Positions 34,464-47,200 of a DNA stretch of 64,000 nt are shown here, piece after piece (position 1 is the first letter of the stretch; the number at the start of each line of letters is the position of its first letter). The DNA is from Pontederia crassipes (taxonomy: Eukaryota > Streptophyta > Magnoliopsida > Commelinales > Pontederiaceae), in NCBI GenBank assembly GCA_030549335.1, contig CM060188.1, forward strand, positions 7,378,001 to 7,442,000, written 5' to 3'. The position numbers were made by a program, and so were the translations under genes. The notes below the pieces were generated by a model. That model saw nothing but the letters and a program-made list of their open reading frames with translations. It ran no database searches and was not told where the DNA came from.

Positions 34464-36544
34464 TATACGATGGAACAATGTAAAACGAATACACAATATT
34501 ATTTGTATTTGTTAAATTAATAAAATAAGTATTTATTAATTTAGAGTATGCATTAAATAGTAATATATGATTAAAATTAAGAGTGTTAAATTATTTGACG
34601 ACCGTGATAAAAAAATTATAATTTTGTAAACTTTATATGATATTTTTTATTATCGAATTATTTCAATTTTAAAAAATATATAATTAATTTAATAATAGAT
34701 TATAATCATTACATTGATTGAATCATAAGAAATATGTGCTCTACATCAAAATATAAAACGGAGTGCCTACATATTTATTAACCTCTTTTTCAAAGAACTT
34801 TACGTTAAGAATGTCATTTTTTTAAATACAAATAATGATTTTTATCTAATTCTATCATAATAATCTGTCTCAAATATTGCTTAACAACTTAGGAACGGAG
34901 AATCATTAAAGTAGCGTGCGTCTAGTAAATCGGTCTAAACAAGTGATATTTGATAGGTTATAGTAATAAACGAAATATTAGGCTTGTTTAATTATACGTC
35001 TTTTTTTACTCTTCCAAGATTCTGTATTCATATTTCTTTCACCCTTAGTTCGAAATTTGATAAATAAAAATATTAAAAAATTATCTTTATAATTAATTCA
35101 CCTACATTCTACAACTGCCAGCCTCCCCATTTAATGGAAACAAAAGATATATTCCCCACATATATCCCATATGCAGTGCACTTGTTTATGTGTGAATTAA
35201 ATACATATCATATATACAACTAGTACAATTACAACATGTGATTGCATCGTGTATTAATATCATTTTAATCCAATGATCCAAATTATTCGTATTTTGGATC
35301 ATGGCTCCAAGATTCAGAATTATGAATTTGTACGATACAATTATAAACTATGATTACACATTAATTTATAACATATATATAGCGTTCAATCGCACGGACC
35401 AGTATCATTTTAATCTCATGATTTGAATTACAATTAATCTATATCATTAAATTAAAAAATAATAATTCAAAAACACAAAGTATGTAATGTGATTGCACGG
35501 TGCGACCTAATTTCACACTAATTTAAATGATGGGTTAATTTACCCTCAACCTGCCACGACGCTGACGAAACAAATTGCTCACGTCCTTTTTAATTCGTCG
35601 ATATTCGAATTTGGGAAAATGTCATCGATTGGAAGATGACGATCTTTTCTTACAAAGATCTCAGAGGTGAAAAGTAAAAAAATGTGCAAAAAAAAAAGTT
35701 GAATCACAAGATTGACAAGAATTAATAATTATGTAGCCTATAGTCGATATCTGACTGTCCAACTCACGTGACGTTACTGAATGCACTAACCAAAGGTTGA
35801 AAGACTAGTCCACCATCGAACTAATCTAATTCAATAAGATCATTTCAGATCGCGTGCTAAATTCTCAATAAAAATTTTTTATACTTACAACAATTCGAAC
35901 TCAAAATATCTGTTTAAACGAGGAGCCGCTACTACCGCATCCTTTTCACCCATCCAACTGGCGAGTAGCATGAGTTAAGCAAATTCGTTAATGTCGGGCG
36001 ACCAAGCACGACTGGCGAGGGGGCGTATACGGGGGGATGGATCCAAGTCGAGCGTGCACGCAACAAAAGAACCGATGCACGTACACAGGTACACAAATGG
36101 CGTATGCCTCCGGACCAACCCATGTGTTTTGTTATTTGTGGCCCCATTCCCATGCTTCATGCCTCCTACCATTTGCGATCTTTACATGTATATATAAGTT
36201 AAATTAATATACAATGACATAATCTAAATTTTTGTATTAGCATATCATTTTAATCTAATGGTATAAATTATCTATATTTTGAACTATGAGATTAAAATGA
36301 TGTTAATCCAAGATTTATTCGCACGTGCAACCATAGCTTGTAATTGCACGTTAATATGTAATTAAGATAAAATAATAATTACGTAATTAAATCTGAACGC
36401 TTCAAGAATATGTTCGTAAAATCTGAACGTTTAAGTAATAATTATGCAATTAAGATAGAATTCAAACGAACTCATTTTAAATTATACTATATATATATAT
36501 ATCATTTTAATGCTACTTCATTTCGCTTCAAGAATATGAGAAAG
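34464..36544. other. Intergenic, short dispersed repeats only
   Basis: AT-rich. The word ATCATTTTAATCYMATG with AAATTA recurs at about 35,260, 35,403 and 36,245, and inverted at about 36,290, suggesting remnants of a small repeat. The balanced patch at 35,930-36,180 shows no recognisable coding. Confidence 0.4.
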
Positions 36545-36546
36545 TA

Positions 36547-36603
<57 letters not shown>

Positions 36604-36665
36604 GTAGTAGTAGTAGTAGTAGTAGTAATAGTAGTAGTAGTAGTAATAATAGTAGTAGTAATAAT
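36545..36665. repeat. (TAA)n/(TAG)n microsatellite
   Basis: An uninterrupted (TAA)n run up to about 36,602 passes into mixed TAG/TAA units. Confidence 0.9.
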
Positions 36666-36935
36666 GCAATTAAGATGGTTGACCTATATATGGGGGGTGG
36701 GGGTTGGGTAAGAAACACAATAGGGCAAGACAGCCCATAGGAAGGGGACAGGCATGTGAAACAGGCCCCAAATATCCGTGGTATATGTGGCTCTCCAGAG
36801 GCCTCAATGCTCGGCCACTGGTGCATGTCTCCTTGCCTTATGTTCTTAATATATATATGAGATTATGAGTCCTAGCTGGCTTTTATCCAATCTATTACTT
36901 GATCCTCATTTGCTAGATATTTCCATCCTGGGACC

Positions 36936-36938
<3 letters not shown>

Positions 36939-36976
<38 letters not shown>
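36939..36976. repeat. (TA)19 microsatellite
   Basis: Simple TA repeat. Confidence 0.9.
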
Positions 36977-36979
<3 letters not shown>

Positions 36980-37506
36980 ACCTACTTATGTCATGTGCCC
37001 AACAATTGCATTCCGGAAAATTCAAAATTGGTGGTCATTTTTTTTCCTTTTACTTTAGGTCGATCATTTTCACTTCAACTCATGATCATGAACTCCTGTT
37101 GGTTTTCATATGAGATTCAAAATTGTTAGGATTCTTGTTACGCGAGTCCTTAAATTTGTAGCACTTTTTTTTTTCTTTTAACCTTTTTTTTTTCCATCGG
37201 TCATATAGGATTTAACAAAAAATAAATCGGACTCGGTCTCTTTTTTCTAGTTCCATTGGTTTGTTATTTTTTTTCCAGGTACGCACATCCTGAGATGGAT
37301 ATGTAAAATAGTGAAATAAAAGACTAGACAAGTTTCAAGAATGAGATGACACTTGAGATCTCTTCAAAAGCCAAACTTATAGCCAGTGTCTGTTATGTTG
37401 TTTCATTTCATTAGAAATATTGCAACTTGCTGACATGAAGCCGAAGGTAGGATCAGAATGATGACTCATCACATGAGTGTTTTCTTATTACATTCATGGT
37501 CGTGTC

Positions 37507-37646
<140 letters not shown>

Positions 37647-37649
37647 GTC

Positions 37650-38468
37650 ATGTGAAGTGGACTTGATCTAACCCAACTGCACAAACAGACGCGGTCGGTG
37701 GAGAAACTCGACGTCGCTGGCACTTGGTGAGATGGTGATAACTCAAACTAAGGGGGGAATTGACTCAAAAATATATAAAAGCAAAGTGCAAAGTGCAACA
37801 TGTGGCGCCTCCAACAAAATGAATCGGTCCGAGAGAAACGGAGGAGAAAGTGAAAAAAACAAAACGTAACACGTCCCAAAATTTGTGTATTGTCAATTTG
37901 CCTACACTTTATGTGACTGTAAATGAACTCGCATCAAATTTGTGTTTCAAGTTTTATGGGGCAATCATTCTGAGACCACGCCAAGCGTTTCCAGAAGGGA
38001 TGGATCAAATGAGAGGCTCGTCAAATGGGCTTTGTAGCAGAAGAACAAGGGCCGCACAAGGACCATATATGTGGGAAACCCAACAATGTATCACCAAATT
38101 TCCCATTTTTAAGGGAAGAAAAAATAGCGGTTCATTATATAAAAATCCGTTCATTAGATCATATATGTGATTGAAAAAAAGCACGTGTTAGTTTGGATGG
38201 ACCTGTCCTTAGACCGAGTCTTCACCAATGCAATTGTGTATTCATAATGAAGCTTGCAACGATCTTCCAATTCCTTGTCAAGCGTTAACCTTCACTTAGC
38301 ATGAAATAATTTGTGTGCACATAGATAACCTTGTCAAGCTTGCAATGATATCAAGAAGCATTAATCATGTTTCATCACGAATTAACAACAACGATATCAA
38401 AAAGTTCAATATAATATAGTGGTAGTTAATGTACACCGACACTTAACATGCATGTACGTACATCGATA
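37650..38468. other. Intergenic DNA and 3' flank of the minus-strand B3 gene
   Basis: About 38,355-38,468 is the inverse of the 3' flank at 6,442-6,550 and so probably B3 3' UTR. The rest shows nothing recognisable. Confidence 0.5.
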
Positions 38469-39164
38469 TCATATTTTAGTTAGTCGTTGTGCCTCTTCCC
38501 TTCTCGGTCTACAATTTCGACAGAACTGTATGTTTCGCACAAGTCTTCCCGTCTCTTCGCCAAGGCGCAGAATTACGAGTGCTTCACAACATTCAGATTC
38601 GTCATCATTCACCGCATCATCATGTTGCCCCGACCCCTCGGCCTCCGCCTCACGATCACGTTTTGGTCCTCTTTCCTCCGACGCAGGGACGACGACAGCC
38701 GGGTGATTGAGTATGGCCAGCCCGATCTCAGGGCTGTCTTCGCCGGCGCCGTCAAGCTGCCTCGCGTCGAACCACCACAGGTCGACGAGCTGCCCCTCCG
38801 CCATGCCGCAGCCGCGGGCCAGCCGGTTCCAGCCGCCCATTACGCGGTAGCTGTTGCTCGACGGGATGTACTTAAGGTCCCCAGTGAACGCTTGGCCCAG
38901 ACGGTTCACCAATATGGCTTTGGCCGTGTACGCCGGAGGGCGCCACCGGGCGCGGTCCTCGTCGGCCCTCGCAATGTTCGCCAGGAGTGACGTGACCCTG
39001 AGAGGGAGGTCGGACTTCTCGACCTCGTTTCTCTTCAGCTGCAGGCGGCTCTGGGCGCTGTCGACGTCGGACTTGGATAGGGTCTTCTGGAAAAGGTACG
39101 CGGCCGGCTCCTGGACGCCGAGCTCTCGTAGCTTGAGAAGGAACGAGCGCCTGTTCTCCTCCAT
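38469..39164 (-). CDS. B3 DNA-binding domain protein (DUF313-like), intact paralogue
   Basis: Single exon, 231 aa, starting MEENRRSFLLKLREL. The B3 region (residues about 18-125) has LFQKTLSKSDVDSAQSRLQL, the ANIARADEDRARW segment and the closing YRVMGGWNRLARG, MAEGQLVDLWWF. It differs from the 5710 protein by scattered substitutions and by a deletion of about ten residues in the acidic tail (GSGQHDDAVNDDESE). No stop or frameshift is present. TATA box, leader and 3' flank are all shared with the 5710 gene, so this is a whole-gene duplicate and not a retrocopy. It lies head-to-head with the broken copy at 39782. Role inferred: nuclear DNA-binding protein of unknown target. Confidence 0.8.
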   Translation of the reverse strand: MEENRRSFLLKLRELGVQEPAAYLFQKTLSKSDVDSAQSRLQLKRNEVEKSDLPLRVTSLLANIARADEDRARWRPPAYTAKAILVNRLGQAFTGDLKYIPSSNSYRVMGGWNRLARGCGMAEGQLVDLWWFDARQLDGAGEDSPEIGLAILNHPAVVVPASEERGPKRDREAEAEGSGQHDDAVNDDESECCEALVILRLGEETGRLVRNIQFCRNCRPRREEAQRLTKI

Positions 39165-39781
39165 CGCGTTCGTCTCTGCATGGAACCACTGGCGCCTGTT
39201 TATTTATAGGCGAACTGAACGATTTCAGATTCCTGCACAAAGTCGAATTAGAGTTAAAAAAAAAACTTGGGAACTCTTATCGCGCAAAGCGCGATCAAAT
39301 AATTGTACGAGTTCAAAGACCTTTCATAATAAGTTTATGTTTCTACATATAATATATATTGATTATTGGCAAAAGAATAGGATTAAAAAAGATGAAACGA
39401 TAAATATCATAAATAAAAGATGAACTACTTTTTAAAAGGTGAAAATCATCAATAAAAACTGAAATCACGTAAACCCTGCAATTCTACCTTTTTTAAACAA
39501 AAAAGAACATGTAAATTGGAAAGAATTAGCCTTCCACCATTGATTTCATTGCACCATTTTATAAAACTGAGAAAAAAAAATATGCGTACAACATTTATAT
39601 TACAGAGATAACAAAGAAAATGAAATAAAAAAAAAATACAACTTCAGAAGACCCGAACGCGAGATGATCAATGAGATCATGAGATCACGAGATTGATGAT
39701 CATTTTTTTACTCTTCTTGATTGACCGCGAGATGATGAAGAAAATTATTATTACGCAAGTTCTTGCAGACGATCGACCGCC
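39165..39781. other. Spacer between the second divergent B3 pair
   Basis: The part next to the minus-strand gene (39,165-39,290) matches the promoter of the 5710 gene, including CTAATTCGACTTTGTGCAGG on the minus strand. The part at 39,485-39,640 matches 3,905-4,075. At 617 bp it is far shorter than the 2.7 kb spacer of the first pair. Confidence 0.65.
39201..39208 (-). promoter_or_regulatory. TATA box of the B3 gene at 39164
   Basis: TATAAATA on the minus strand, followed by AACAGGC as in the 5710 gene, ending 36 bp before the ATG. The leader must be very short. Confidence 0.65.
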
Positions 39782-40330
39782 ATGGAGGAGAACAGGCGCT
39801 CGTTCGGCGTCCGGGAGCCGGCTGCGTACCTTTTCCAGAAGACCCTCTCGAAGTCCGACGTCGACAGCGCGCAGAGCCGCTGCATGGCAGCTGAAGAGAA
39901 ACGAGGTGGAGAAGTCCGAAGGGTTCCGTCGCTCCTGGCGAACATTGCGAGGGCCGACGAGGACCGCCTCCGGCGTACACGGCGAGAGCGTGAAGGGACC
40001 TGAAGTACATCCCGTCGAGAAACAACTACCGCGTCATGAACGGCTGGAACCGGCTCGCCCGCGGCTTGGGCATGGCGGAGGGGCAGCTCGTCGAGCTGTG
40101 GTGGTTCGACACGAGGCAGCTGGGCGGCGCCGGCGAAGGCGCCCCTAAGATCGGGCTGGCCGTACTCAATCATCCGGCCGCCGTCATCGTCGTCGGCGGG
40201 CAAGCGGAAGAGGAACCGATGCTACAATGATGATCTTGCAGTTGCTGAAAAACTGTTGACGGCCTGGCTTGAGGAAGATGAGAAACCTCTTCTTGTAGAC
40301 CAAGAAGGGAAAAGGCAATGGCAATAACCA
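39782..40330 (+). pseudogene. B3-domain gene copy 4, broken
   Basis: Starts like its relatives (ATG GAG GAG AAC AGG) but lacks the codons for LGMLREL. It shifts frame after DSAQSR (an extra base-run puts LQLKRNEVEKSE in another frame), loses the codons around the PLRV segment, shifts again so that ANIARADED ends at a stop in the zero frame, and has lost the codons for ARAMLVNRLGQSFAG. The B3 end (MNGWNRLARGLGMAEGQLVE, LWWFDTRQ) is readable from 40,036 to a stop at 40,230, and the PRREKA tail remnant at about 40,300-40,330 lies out of frame. Several indels make a functional protein very unlikely. Confidence 0.85.
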
Positions 40331-43300
40331 CCAGAAGGAAGAGGCATATTATTATTAATATAATAATCAAGTAATGGTGAGTATTTTAATTTTATTTGTA
40401 TTTCCAAATGAATCTTATTTTCATTTCTCATATAATTAAATAGTTCACCAATTTATCAGTTCTTCCAATATTTTTTCCCTTTTAATAAACAACAATACCT
40501 TAAAAAAGATATTATTTTAACCTTGAAAAATCTTTATAATAAAATATTGACTTCAATATTGATAGTTTTGATTCTTTTTCATAACATTCTAGATATTTAT
40601 GAAAATGATGACCATTTTTGCTTCAATCAGTATTATATTATTGTAAATTATTGGTGTAACCATGCTCTTGCAATTAAAGCTACATGAGCATCTTTCAAGG
40701 CTAATTTTTATAAATAATTTAGTGTTCCATCTTGACATCAATATAACGACATATCATTTGCCTTTGATATACGAAATACAATGATGCATATTTAGACATG
40801 AGATGAGATGTTTTATCACATTTTTTTATTAAAAATTCTGGAATAAACGCTACAATAATTTGTACTATAATTTTATAGGTTTCGAAGAAGTACGCAACAT
40901 ATCAAAGAGCAAGGCCGAAAGTCAAAACACAACATCTTATTTTCTTGAAGCTACAATTTTTTTCTTGAAATTTATGAATGGTTGTGTCATACCTTTTTGT
41001 AGTATTATTTTACAAGTGAATGAAAGTTAAATGTCAACGTAAATTCTGAACGAAACTTAGTTGTTTTGTTCGTTGTTGAAAGTGATCAAGATCAACTAGT
41101 CATTAATATGTATCTTGATCCTAAAATATACTTGACAAACTTTATTATAGTGTCCAAATAAATATTCACGACAAATATTTTGAGTCATCACGATAGGTTC
41201 TTGATAGACATTGTAAGTATTAAGGATCGGATCTTTAGTCACTAATGTTGTTAATGATGACCGATGAGTCAAACTTGGTCGTCAACAGATTTTTTTAAGT
41301 ATTAAAAGTTTCTTCTTTCCTCCATTTGATATGTAATATTAGCTGACGGAAATTTGCAGCATGCACATATGAGCAAACCCATATCGATGGTTTATACAAT
41401 AAGTTGTGTTTCTCTCGCTAACTTATAGTAGAACACGTGTACATCACTTAAAGTCTCAAAGTTGGTCAGCAGGCACATGATTTTTTATATGTGAATTTTA
41501 TATGCGAACTTATTTTTGAGGGATACACCTTGTGATGAAAGAACGTATTTATTCAATTGTGAATACAACTATTCAATATCTCTTCACTTTATGAAAATGA
41601 TGTAACTTTTCATATAAGAAAATTTATTCATAGTATCATTTTATACATATGAATATGTCTTTTCATTTAATATTGTAATAATTTATTAATAAAAAATGTG
41701 ATGTTACATTCATACTTGACTAATTATTATGATTTTAATGTTAAAAAAATAAATATATTTGAATTTTGAAATATTCAAATTACAACATATGTTTTTTAAT
41801 TTCATAATGTTGCATTTTTCCTTGATAATGCTTCTTTATATGGTATTCATGGTTGGAATGGTCGATGGTTATTTTCTATTTTCTATTATTGTGTTGTTGG
41901 TTCTTATTATTGTTTTCATTTATTCCAATGATCAAATCTTTTCTATCATTTGAAATTGGTGTTGATTTGGAAAATATTTCTAAGAATTAAGTCATTAATT
42001 CATCACAAAATTTTTCATTAGTTCATACTAATAGTATAGAAAAGCAAGAAAAAGCAGCCTATATGAATTTGGATTCGATAGACGAATATACTCAATTTCA
42101 AACACATTGACCGATCGATATCACTGAAGTTTAAGACGACTAGGGCTGACTCGATGCGTCACTACTCCTTAAAATATTGTTAGCTTCACACAAAAATTTA
42201 AATTTGATTATTATTAACATTTATGAATAATGATAGGAATTTAACCTCTCTTATCACTAGACATGTGTGAATTCCGCTTTAAATTTGTACTAAACTGATA
42301 CAATAATTAAATTGTGGGGAATGAGTATCAAAATTTTCAATGTTGACCTACGACTTGAGATTTTTTTTATGAATTGTTGTAAATTAATTTGAAATTTTAA
42401 AATACTTTAATATTAAAATATACAAAAAATAAAGAGAAAAGTTACCTTAGATAATATTTTTTAATAACTAAATATGCGAAAATAATTAAATACTATAACA
42501 GACCAATCCCACTTAACAATTCTTAACTTGAATCAGAATTAATAATTCTTTCACCATCAATCCAGCTCAACACATGATCTCACAAAAGTATATTTGAGTG
42601 GAGTGTTGTTCGACCCACGAAGAACATCCCACCAAATATCAATTTTTTATCTGAATAATTTGGTTTATTTTTGCATCCTACTTACAATTATTGCTGGAAT
42701 AATTGTTTTTCCTTATTTGCTTTGGCAAGAACATTCTTGACTCGTATGAAACCATAAAACCTCAACAATTTGTATTATTATTACGTAATAAAAAATATTT
42801 ATTTGTTATTATTTATTTATCATTGAAGATGATTGTTATTGACATAAAATTTTTCACTTAATATTAGGCAATTTAACATATTTAATATATCTGTATTAAT
42901 TATAAGCACCACAAAAGGCCGCCATGCGTTCAAGAGTCGACGATGACCCAAAAGTCCCATAATGCCCCATGCTTAACGCGAGACTCTCTCGATCTGTAAC
43001 GGGGAGAAATCCGTAATCGGACGATCTCCATAACACATTTCCATTATTATCCGTCGAAAAGGCCAAAAAAAGTACGTTTCGTGGCGAAACCGCCAAAATC
43101 ATGGAAGGGGCAAAGCAAAATCCGGAAACAGAAAAAAACACCCGAAAGCACGGCGGGGCATTCAAAGCTGCCCAAAAAATTAAGACTTCACTTCCCCAAA
43201 TCACCCCCGTGAGGATTACTAAATCCCCCCCTTCCCCACGCCGTCGGCGCCCCGTTGCAGCGCACCCCACAACGGACGACGGTGATTCCCTTCTGTCCAG

Positions 43301-43454
43301 CCGCAATCGATATCGGACGTCGATTCGGATGACGGCGTAGGTACGGTAGAGGGAAAGAGATGGGAGTCATGGGACGACGTCCACTAACCACGCCTACGTA
43401 TTCGTCTCAGAAGGGGCAATCCAGTAGTAAGAGGAAAATAATTAATAGATTTGA
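40331..43454. other. Intergenic DNA upstream of AGO4
   Basis: AT-rich to about 42,900 with no gene recognised. From about 42,900 to 43,430 the GC content rises and a 136-codon minus-strand frame (42,896-43,306) appears, with no domain and competing frames. It may be part of the AGO4 upstream region or a first exon of an unrecognised minus-strand transcript. Confidence 0.4.
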
Positions 43455-43522
43455 CACGTGTGAGGTTCTCGGTTAAACACACCGAAGGTTTCGCTCCCGT
43501 CGTCCGCATGATGTGTTATAAA
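43455..43522 (+). promoter_or_regulatory. AGO4 promoter elements: G-box and TATA
   Basis: The palindromic G-box CACGTG is at 43,455-43,460 within GACACGTGTG, and TATAAA at 43,517-43,522. A start of transcription near 43,550 would give a spliced leader. Confidence 0.5.
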
Positions 43523-43728
43523 CGGGTCGACTCGCTTGCGTTGGATGCTTCTTCAACTCAAAATGGACGGCGAGAGGGAGGCCGCGTGGCAATCAACTTT
43601 ATGCGGTCGCGTAGGGGCCGTAACCGAGGTGAGCGCAGAATCTTGCTAGAAAGCAACCGAGGAGAAGCGGAGTTGGCAAGAGTAGGGTTTCTTTTCTCGT
43701 CGGAGGAAGAGCGAGGGTTTTGGTCGAG

Positions 43729-44195
43729 GTGATCTTTATGTTAATTTTTTTTTCTGCCTTCGAATCACAAATCTCCCATATAATGTAGTAGTTTTTTTTC
43801 CGTCCATTCATGTTAGTTATAACTTCGTGGCATTTTTCTGATTTTTTTTTTTGCAATTTTTCGATATTTTAGTTGTGATTTTTAGACAACTTTTTGTTGT
43901 GTTCTTCTGATTTTTTGGAACATTTTCTTACTCTTTCTTTGAGTTTATCTTTTCAGTTGACGCCGTAATTCCTCCATTTTTTTTACCAGCTGCCTGTACC
44001 TGTCGCTGCCGTTGCCCTGGTGGTGCTGTCGCCTCTGGTGCGTGATAGTCTCGATCTCCTCTTTGTTGTTGGCATGATATAATCATTCTTTCGTCCAGTC
44101 AAAGTCCGTTTTTTATGTTTCAGAACCTTCCTCTTTCTGTAAGGTAATTTGAGTAATCTGTGCTGTTAATCTAAACTCTATTCATTCTGAGTCAG
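43729..44195 (+). other. Probable intron in the AGO4 5' leader
   Basis: The donor GAG|GTGATC and acceptor GAGTCAG|G bracket a T-rich stretch, leaving 17 leader bases before the ATG. Inferred from splice signals and composition only; other acceptors are possible. Confidence 0.5.
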
Positions 44196-44212
44196 GTTCT
44201 CAGAGTGGATAG

Positions 44213-47200
44213 ATGGCATCTCACGATGGAGAGTTTGAAGGGGAAGAGGATCTTCCTCCACCACCTCCATTGCCACCAAATGTCGTTCCTATCAAAGCCG
44301 CCCCTGCGAAATCTGAAGCCAAGCCCAAGAGGGTTCCCATGGCGAGGCCTGGTCTTGCAAAACGAGGGAGGCCTATTAATCTTCTGACGAATCATTTTGC
44401 GGTCACAGTGAAGAATGTTGATGATGACTTCTATCATTATAGTGTATGGAGGCATCTTTGGACACAACCTTCTCTTTGTAGAAGTACAAGTAACATATAC
44501 ATAGTAATCTTATCCATTGTGTACGGTCCCCTAGGTTTCACTCAAATATGAAGATGATCGGCCTGTTGAAGGTAAAGGCGTCGGTAGAAAAGTAATAGAT
44601 AAGCTAAAACAAACATACGACAGTGAACTGGGGAACAAGAATTTTGCGTACGACGGTGAGAAGAGTTTATTCACATTGGGTGCTCTTCCTCAAGTAAACA
44701 ATGAGTTTGTTGTGGTGCTGGAGGAAGTGTCTTCCACCAGGTATTTTGTTTTTTTTTTAAATTTTAAAAGCAGGTATTTTGTTAGTTAGAGTAGATTACA
44801 GCTTTTGCTTTCTGTAATATGGACTCGATGCATTGTTATTATATTATCCTAGGAATGGTGGAGATGGAAGCCCAGGAGGAAACAGTCCTGGTGAGGGTGA
44901 CCGCAAACGCACAAAGCGCTCATATGGAACAAAAACTTTTAAGGTTGCTGTGAGTCTTGCGGCTAAGATACCAATGAAATCAATTGCAATGGCTTTAAAG
45001 GGCAATGAGTCTGAGAACTCCCAAGAAGCGTTTCGTGTTCTTGATATTATATTGAGGCAGCATGCCGCTAAACAGTGCGTCTTGTATTTCTTTTTTAATT
45101 TGATTTGAATTATCAAGTGTTACAATATTTGTTAATTCGATTAGTCATAATTCTTTTTGAAGGGGATGTCTTCTTGTTCGACAATCCTATTTTCACCCGC
45201 AGCCGTCCAACTGTACGGATATTGGTGGTGGTGTCATGGGATGCCGGGGATTTCATTCGAGCTTTCGAACATCACAAGGTGGCCTTTCGCTGAATGTTGG
45301 TATGTCCTTGAAGTTGGTCCTTTTGAATTCTTATAACAGTAATTCTAACTTTATTGTCTCCTTATATCTTCCCATTCCTTTGTTGTGTAATATTGCACAG
45401 ATGTCTCAACAACAATGATAGTCAGACCTGGTCCAGTTGTTGACTTCCTTATTTCCAATCAAAATGCCAAGGATCCCTATAGTCTTGATTGGGCAAAAGT
45501 AAGCTTTTGGAAGTATTGATTGTTGCTTTCATTGTAATTTCTTCATTATTCATGTTCTTTTTGCTATCGAATGAGGTTGTGGCTTAATTTACCTTTGTTG
45601 ATATGGTTGGATATTCATATTTTTTTTCAAATTAACAGGCCAAACGTGCTTTGAAAAATTTACGTGTAAAGGTCCAGCCTTCTAACGCAGAATATAAAAT
45701 TGTTGGTTTGAGCGAGCTACCATGCAATAAGCAGACGTAAATACTTCTTTCCTTTTCGTGTACCAATTGGAGTCATATGAAACCTTTGTCAACTTTTGTA
45801 ACTAAAATGTTTTTTCACACCGCTGTTATATTTTTTATTGTCAGTGATCTGTTTTTCATTGCAGCTTTACTCTTAAGCAAAGAAATGGAAGGGGCGAAGG
45901 TAATGGTGACTCAGAGATTGAACTAACTGTTGAGGACTATTTCCGCAATTACAAAAAAATGACTATAAGATATTCTTCTGATTTGCCTTGTATTAATGTT
46001 GGAAAGCCCAAGCGACCAACCTATTTCCCTATTGAGGTTTGTTCAGTTTACATCTTGATACCTTTAGAAGTATCCTTGGTCAGGGTTTTTACAATGTTTG
46101 TATGTGTGCTCTGTTTTGAAGTTTTGTAGCCTAGTTCCACTACAGAGATATACCAAGGCTCTTACAACTTTTCAACGGTCTTCACTAGTGGAAAAATCTC
46201 GTCAAAAGCCTCAAGAGAGGATGGGTGTCCTGAAAGATGTATGTCTAATTTTGTTTAAGGAGTTTTTCTAGTATTGATTCATTCGTGTGATGAAAGAATG
46301 TGTTCTTGATATATAGGCACTTAAATTAAACAACTATGATGCTGATCCAATGTTACGTGCGTGTGGTGTATCCATAAGTTCTTCTTTCTCCCAAGTGGAA
46401 GGTCGTGTGTTATCGCCTCCTTTGGTATGCGATTGCTGTCATTTTACCTCAGTTATTATTTTCTTTAATGACATTCTTTTCTGATATTACTTTTCCTACA
46501 GTTGAGAGTTGGTAATGGCGAGGATTTTACCCCACAAAGGGGAAGATGGAATTTTAACAACAAGGTAATTTGTGTCAAATGTTGGACGAAATATTGCTAT
46601 ATTTGTTGATTGAAGTTATTACAGTAATGTAAGAATGCCATTCTTGTAGAAACTGGTTGCTCCTACTGAGGTCAGAAGGTGGGCCATTGTCAACTTCTCA
46701 GCTAGATGTGATATGAATTTCCTTGTCAAGGACTTGATCAAATGTGGGGAAATGAAGGGCATTGTATGTATATTGAGGTCTTGATCAACTTCCTTATGTC
46801 ATTAATATTACTCTTTGTTCTGATATGCTCACATATTTAGGTCATCGAACAACCACATGCTGTGATTGAGGAGGATCATTCATCTCGAAGAGCACCACCC
46901 ACTGTTAGGGTGGATAACATAATCAATCAGATGAAGTCAAAATTACCTGGTCAACCACGTTTTCTTCTTTGTCTCTTGGCAGAAAGGAAGAATTCTGATA
47001 TTTATGGTATGTATGTTTGCGTTGGATAGACGTGTAAATGGTTCCTTTGGTGACTGATGGTGGTTGTGTCAGAGGCCTGGAAACACTCTTTCTGGGATAT
47101 GGGAAGGCTGCAAATATGTGCCCATATTGTGTATCCCAACTAGCTAACAATTGCTTAGTGTATCGTGTTTGCTCCTTTTTAATTCTTCCATACCTTTTGA

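Noticed and set aside
36518-36826. Minus-strand frame with a long poly-Leu run
   Set aside because: It is the (TAA)n/(TAG)n microsatellite read on the opposite strand.
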